A stretch of DNA of 64,000 nt. Origin: JALZOC01 sp035758845 (GTDB lineage Bacteria > Acidobacteriota > Vicinamibacteria > Vicinamibacterales > 2-12-FULL-66-21). Made by a program: the position numbers and the translations under genes. Every line of letters begins with the position of its first letter. The first letter of the stretch is position 1. The notes beneath the pieces are model-generated. The model was not told the DNA's origin. It saw only the letters and a program-made list of their open reading frames with translations, and did not search any database. The stretch lies in NCBI GenBank assembly GCA_035758845.1, contig DASTVZ010000051.1:1-64000 (forward strand). Direction: 5' to 3'. Positions 60,210 to 64,000 of the stretch are shown here, piece by piece.

Positions 60210-60644
60210 GAAAGTGTCTGGAGCCTGCGGTCCAGCGAAACGCCCTCGCGATCCGCGAAATCCGACAGCAGCAGCTGGCAAGTCGGTCTCTGAGCTTCGC
60301 AGGTGCTCGAACGCGTGCACTCTCGACCCACGCGCTGCCCAAGCCGGACGCGTGAGCGATTGCGGGGATTGCGGAGGCGCCTGCAGATGCTTGCCGCCAG
60401 CATCGACAATGGCACTCCGATAGGCGCTCCGCGTGTGCTCTTTGAATTTAATCAGGCAGACCTGCAGAACTTCTCGTGCGTGCCGCTGCGCTGCTTCGAT
60501 GTCAGAGCCAACGGACATGGGTTTACGTGATGCAGGTGGACCCGTTGAGTCCCGCGCCGGCAGCACAGGTCCATCTCGTGATCAACTGGATGCGAGACGT
60601 GCGCTCTCGTTTCCGGCTGAACACCGTCTCCTCTTCCCATGCCC

Positions 60645-60665
60645 CCTTTCCCTTTTCCCTTTTGG
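60645..60665. repeat. Polypyrimidine heptamers, short copy
   Basis: CCTTTCC, CTTTTCC, CTTTTGG in phase, immediately downstream of the stop of the 60-residue minus-strand ORF. Same unit as at 56871-56912. Confidence 0.75.
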
Positions 60666-60848
60666 TCAAATCCGAACCACTTCGGTGACGATGGCCATCG
60701 CGTTGTGCTGGGTATCCGTGTGCAACTGCCGGAAATCCGGCATTCGTAAACCCGCGACCGGCTCTTTCGCTTCCGACACGTCGACTTGCCCACGCCACGG
60801 GTGGAACGCAGGATGCAAGTGGAGAGAGTACACGAGCACTGCAGACAT
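60666..60848 (-). CDS. 60-residue protein with a strong ribosome site, unknown
   Basis: The ORF begins MSAVLVYSLHLHPAFHPWRG and ends NAMAIVTEVVRI. The start ATG 60848 is preceded by AAGGAGGGG with ideal spacing, the strongest Shine-Dalgarno seen in this part of the window. Composition is ordinary, with five histidines in the first half (HLHPAFHPW) that could bind metal. No membrane segment and no known family. Upstream frames of the same strand extend to 60995 without a better start. Treat as a likely small gene or the 5' end of a decayed one. Confidence 0.5.
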   Translation of the reverse strand: MSAVLVYSLHLHPAFHPWRGQVDVSEAKEPVAGLRMPDFRQLHTDTQHNAMAIVTEVVRI

Positions 60849-61080
60849 CACGCCCCTCCTTCGGACCCCGAGCGGTTGAGACTTGGCTGCGCGACATAGC
60901 GCTTGTGTGGATGAACTGCATGGACGAAGCCTCGCAAAGACTTTCTTCATAATTTCGAACCTCTCGCTCACGACTTCTGATTCGTGAGTCATCAAGAATT
61001 CAAAACGCGATGTTCAAGGCAGCCGACATCGCCCACGTCGCTGACACCGTGCTGCGTTCCGCAAATGTGAGGGTACGATC

Positions 61081-62055
61081 ATGGTCATTACCACACGCCG
61101 GTCCATTCCATTGACCTGCTGGACAGTGGTCTGTGGCCTGGCACTCGTGCTGCTGTCGCCGGCGCTGCCGGCGGCGCAGTCACGATTCTCGGGTATCGTG
61201 GTGTTCGGTACAAGTTTGTCGGACTCCGGCAATGCGTTCGCGCTCGTCGGGGATCAGAGCACACCGCCTGACTTCACGCTGAACCCATTGCTCGTTCCAA
61301 GCGCACCTTACGCAAAGGGCGGTCATCATTTCAGTAACGGCGCGACCTGGATCGAGCAGTTTGGACGATCAGTGGGACTGGACGGGGCTATACGTCCCGC
61401 CCTGGCGTCGAACAGTTCGGTGGCGACGAACTTTGCTGTCGGTGCGGCACGGGCGTACGCCGACGGCATCAATTTCAATCTGACGCAGCAAGTCGATGGG
61501 TTCCTTCAGCGCTCGAATGGAGTTGCATCATCCCAGGCCCTATACGTCATCGAAATGGGCAGCAATGACGTTCGAGACAGTTTCGCGGTGTACGCGGCCG
61601 GAGGAAACGGCGGCCCTGTTCTGACGCAGGCAATCGAGTCCATTGCACACAACATTCATCGCTTGTACATGGCGGGAGCGCGCCAATTTTTGATTTGGGT
61701 TGTTCCAAACATCGCGTTGACGCCTGCCATCCGGTCGCTTGGGCCTGCGGCCGGAGCGCTTGCCGGCCAGCTGTCGATGTCGTTCAACGCTGGTCTCACG
61801 GGAACGCTGGCACAGCTCACGGCAATGTTGCCCGGTGTCAGTTTCACGCGCCTGGACGCAAATCAGCTCTTAAATGCCATCGTCGCCGATCCAGCCGCCT
61901 TCAATCTGACGAACGTGTCCTCGGCGTGCGTGACTGCGAACGTCGTACCATTCACCTGCGAGTCACCCGATGAGTATTTGTTCTGGGATGGAATTCATCC
62001 GACGAAGGCGGCACACCGGCTCCTCGCGATCGAAGCCGCGCATGTGCTCGAATAA
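61081..62055 (+). CDS. Exported SGNH/GDSL-type esterase or phospholipase
   Basis: A 324-residue protein with signal peptide (LTCWTVVCGLALVLLSPALPAAQS). The SGNH blocks are in order: block I IVVFGTSLSDSGNAFAL (nucleophile Ser in G-T-S-L-S-D-S-G-N), block II AVGAARAYADG, block III VIEMGSNDVRD (oxyanion Asn) and block V LFWDGIHPTKAAHRL (Asp-x-x-His). This arrangement matches PF00657-type secreted lipases, phospholipases and autotransporter esterases, but no autotransporter barrel is attached. ATG 61081, GAGGG upstream. Confidence 0.9.
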   Translation: MVITTRRSIPLTCWTVVCGLALVLLSPALPAAQSRFSGIVVFGTSLSDSGNAFALVGDQSTPPDFTLNPLLVPSAPYAKGGHHFSNGATWIEQFGRSVGLDGAIRPALASNSSVATNFAVGAARAYADGINFNLTQQVDGFLQRSNGVASSQALYVIEMGSNDVRDSFAVYAAGGNGGPVLTQAIESIAHNIHRLYMAGARQFLIWVVPNIALTPAIRSLGPAAGALAGQLSMSFNAGLTGTLAQLTAMLPGVSFTRLDANQLLNAIVADPAAFNLTNVSSACVTANVVPFTCESPDEYLFWDGIHPTKAAHRLLAIEAAHVLE

Positions 62056-62207
62056 TGAGCGACGGGCGAAGGGCAACCCGTTCCATGACGTGGTTGCCCT
62101 TTTCTCGACCCGAATCGCGCGATCATCAGATCGATCGTGTCGAACCGGTCGTCGACGTTCCTGTCGACCGATTTCATCCGCTGAGCTCGTATGCGGTGGT
62201 GCCCCCT

Positions 62208-64000
62208 TCAGTACGGCCACACCCACTCCACGATCTCCTTCCGGTCCGTACCGTGCTCGTGCGCATACCGCATGTTGTCGATGATCGCGTTGCGCATCTC
62301 TTCCTTCAGGTGCGCCGCCTTCGCCTGCAGCTTGGGCACGCGGTCGATCACGTCGATCACGAGGTGAAAGCGCGACGTCTCGTTCAGCATCGCCAATTCG
62401 AGTGGCGTATTGATGTTCCCCTTCTCCTTGTAGCCGCGCACGTGTAGCTGATCGTGCCCCTTGAAGCGATATGCGAGGCGGTGGATCAGCCACGGGTAGC
62501 CATGGAAATTGAAGATGATCGGCTTGTCGGTCGTGAACAGGCTGTCGAACTCCCGCGCACTCAAGCCGTGCGGATGCTCCGTGTCGGGTTGCAGCTTGAA
62601 GAGATCGACGATGTTCACGAACCGGAGCTTCAGATCAGCAACCCGCTCGCGGAGAATCGCGGCTGCGGCGAGTGCTTCCATGGTCGCGACGTCGCCGCAG
62701 CAGGCGAGAACCACATCGGGCTCTTCTCCGGCGTCAGTACTGGCGCGTCCCCAGATACCCACGCCTTTCGCACAGTGGGTGATGGCATCGTCAATGTTCA
62801 TGAATTGCAGATGTTTCTGCTTGTCGGCGACGATGACATTGACGGTGTTGGTCGTGCGAAGGCAGTGATCGGCGACAACCAGCAGTGTGTTCGCATCCGG
62901 TGGTAGATAGATGCGGACGACCGATGGCCCCTTGTTGGCGACGAGATCGATGAACCCCGGATCCTGATGAGAGAACCCGTTGTGATCCTGACGCCATACG
63001 GTCGACGAGAGCAGAATGTTTTCCGAGGCGACCGGGGCGCGCCAGCGCACGTGATTCCGCGAAATGTCCAGCCATTTCGCGTGCTGGTTGAACATTGAAT
63101 CAATCACGTGGGCGAATGCTTCATACGTGTGAAAGAGGCCGTGACGCCCGGTCAACAGGTAGCCCTCGAGCCAACCGAGCAAGGTGTGCTCGGACAACAT
63201 TTCCATCACCCGTCCGTCGCACGACAGCTCTCCGCCGTCGCTGTCCTCCGGCAGCATGTCAGCCATCCACGTCTTCTTCGACGCACCGTAGACGGCTTGC
63301 AACCGGTTGGACGCTGTTTCATCCGGTCCGAAGAGACGGAACGAGGTCGGATTGCCGGCGAGGACGTCGCGAAGATATTCGCCGAGCGGTTTGGTGTTCT
63401 CGTGTTCGGTCGTGCCTCGTGAGGAGATGTCGACGGCATACTTGCGAAAATCGGGCAGCTTGAGATCCTTCCGGAGCAGCCCGCCATTGGCACGCGGGTT
63501 GGCGCTCATTCGGCGAGGGCCCGTCGGTGCCAGGGCTTTCAGCTGCGGGATCAGCGTGCCTTCGGTTGAGAACAGTTCGTCCGGCTTGTAGCTGTGCATC
63601 CAATCTTCGAGCAGCTTCAGATGTTCGGGGTTGTCGCGAACATCGGAGAACGGGACCTGATGCGAGCGCCACGAGCCTTCGACCTTGTGACCCTTGATCT
63701 CTTTCGGACCGGTCCATCCTTTCGGCGAACGCAGCACGATCATCGGCCATCGCGGACGGACTGGATTGTTCGACGCGCGCGCGGTGTTCTGAACCGCGCG
63801 AATTTCACCAACGGCGCGATCGAGAGTCGCCGCCATCTTCTGATGCATCACCGTCGGATCGCTGCCCTCGACGAAATACGGTGTGTAGCCGTAGCCGTGA
63901 AACAGCGCCTCGAGTTCTTCGTGGCTGATGCGCGCGAGGAGCGTGGGGTTTGCAATCTTGTATCCATTGAGATTGAGAATCGGCAGCACTGCGCCATCGC
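62208..64000 (-). CDS. xfp: Phosphoketolase (Xfp), N-terminus beyond the window
   Basis: The frame is open to the right edge; about 597 C-terminal residues are visible of a usual 790-820. Family blocks include LPILNLNGYKIANPTLLARI, GYGYTPYFVEGSDP, RWPMIVLRSPKGWTGP, FRLFGPDETASNRL, WLEGYLLTGRHGLFHTYEAF, SSTVWRQDHNGFSHQDPGF and IFNFHGYPWLIHRLAYR. Phosphoketolase splits xylulose 5-phosphate (and often fructose 6-phosphate) with phosphate to acetyl phosphate, using thiamine diphosphate. Its product is the substrate of the acetate kinase at 49930. The missing part holds the first thiamine-binding motifs. It ends EIVEWVWPY. Confidence 0.96.
   Translation of the reverse strand, partial: DGAVLPILNLNGYKIANPTLLARISHEELEALFHGYGYTPYFVEGSDPTVMHQKMAATLDRAVGEIRAVQNTARASNNPVRPRWPMIVLRSPKGWTGPKEIKGHKVEGSWRSHQVPFSDVRDNPEHLKLLEDWMHSYKPDELFSTEGTLIPQLKALAPTGPRRMSANPRANGGLLRKDLKLPDFRKYAVDISSRGTTEHENTKPLGEYLRDVLAGNPTSFRLFGPDETASNRLQAVYGASKKTWMADMLPEDSDGGELSCDGRVMEMLSEHTLLGWLEGYLLTGRHGLFHTYEAFAHVIDSMFNQHAKWLDISRNHVRWRAPVASENILLSSTVWRQDHNGFSHQDPGFIDLVANKGPSVVRIYLPPDANTLLVVADHCLRTTNTVNVIVADKQKHLQFMNIDDAITHCAKGVGIWGRASTDAGEEPDVVLACCGDVATMEALAAAAILRERVADLKLRFVNIVDLFKLQPDTEHPHGLSAREFDSLFTTDKPIIFNFHGYPWLIHRLAYRFKGHDQLHVRGYKEKGNINTPLELAMLNETSRFHLVIDVIDRVPKLQAKAAHLKEEMRNAIIDNMRYAHEHGTDRKEIVEWVWPY

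Larger units (their letters stand above)
60210..61080. other. Gap between S9 peptidase and GDSL esterase genes
   Basis: About 870 bp holding only a 60-codon minus-strand ORF (60666-60848) and a three-unit heptamer repeat. Other frames here lack similarity, ribosome sites and consistent codon use. The segment 60230-60520 is open on the minus strand but probably not coding. Confidence 0.45.

Noticed and set aside
59877..60566. Minus-strand open frame of 229 codons over the end of the S9 peptidase
   Set aside because: Most of it is the shadow of the catalytic domain, and the possible start at 60518 has no ribosome site.

Overview
The window is a GC-rich bacterial chromosome segment with about 44 protein genes or gene remnants, one tRNA gene, one riboswitch and a large amount of short repeated DNA. 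The gene mix points to Acidobacteriota, most likely a Vicinamibacteria-type soil or sediment lineage. The supporting signs are several very large two-FtsX (ADOP/MacB-like) permeases, a Ser/Thr kinase fused to a TolB-type propeller, a CadC/TolB remnant, carboxypeptidase-regulatory lipoproteins, a DUF1572 DinB relative, phosphoketolase and pyruvate formate-lyase. This taxonomic call is an inference from gene content. No phage, IS transposase, CRISPR array or replication origin was seen.

Layout. Positions 1-3800 hold a truncated aspartyl protease/PDZ gene, a DinB-like gene interrupted by an amber codon, an alpha/beta hydrolase, tRNA-Ser(UGA) and two small envelope genes. Positions 3900-8335 hold a c-di-AMP (ydaO-type) riboswitch in front of a Kup potassium transporter, then a methyltransferase and a dicarboxylate symporter. 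Positions 8367-10966 hold two overlapping CNNM/CorC-type membrane genes. Positions 11133-20615 form one long minus-strand cluster: BlaI-type repressor, M56 (BlaR1-like) peptidase fused to HEAT repeats, two more HEAT-repeat proteins, and two ADOP permeases. Positions 20811-22705 hold a PQQ-type sugar dehydrogenase-like protein and MscL.

Positions 22759-31161 form a plus-strand cluster: vWA lipoprotein, PspA/IM30, a membrane-anchored substrate-binding protein fused to an OmpA domain, a TauC/SsuC-like permease and its ATPase, a coiled-coil membrane protein, an AAA+ ATPase and a small helical protein. It looks like one envelope-associated machine whose function I cannot assign. Positions 31272-44325 are mixed: GH43, a decayed CadC/TolB gene, ThuA, a DUF2339-like protein, a caspase-fold-like protein with a peptidoglycan-binding domain, a third ADOP permease, a trypsin-fold protein lacking its histidine, and a Ca2+/H+ antiporter overlapping a K+ channel. 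Positions 44572-47211 encode the kinase-TolB protein. Positions 47589-54390 are a fermentation block (MFS, Pta, AckA, PflB, PflA). Positions 54469-64000 hold a DUF2252 protein, three broken genes (metalloprotease, GAF-like relict, prolyl oligopeptidase), a 60-residue ORF, a GDSL esterase and most of a phosphoketolase.

Two features stand out. First, many gaps, and one coding sequence, carry degenerate tandem arrays that keep a strict 7-bp phase although their sequences differ (GTGATCA, ATTGCTG, CTTTTCC, GGCTGCT, GGAAGCT and others). They resemble the heptanucleotide STRR repeats of cyanobacteria, and several fold back on themselves. Second, a GC-rich hairpin repeat family occurs in four copies. 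Four genes are interrupted by indels or a stop. These could be true pseudogenes or, if the sequence comes from a draft assembly, consensus errors.
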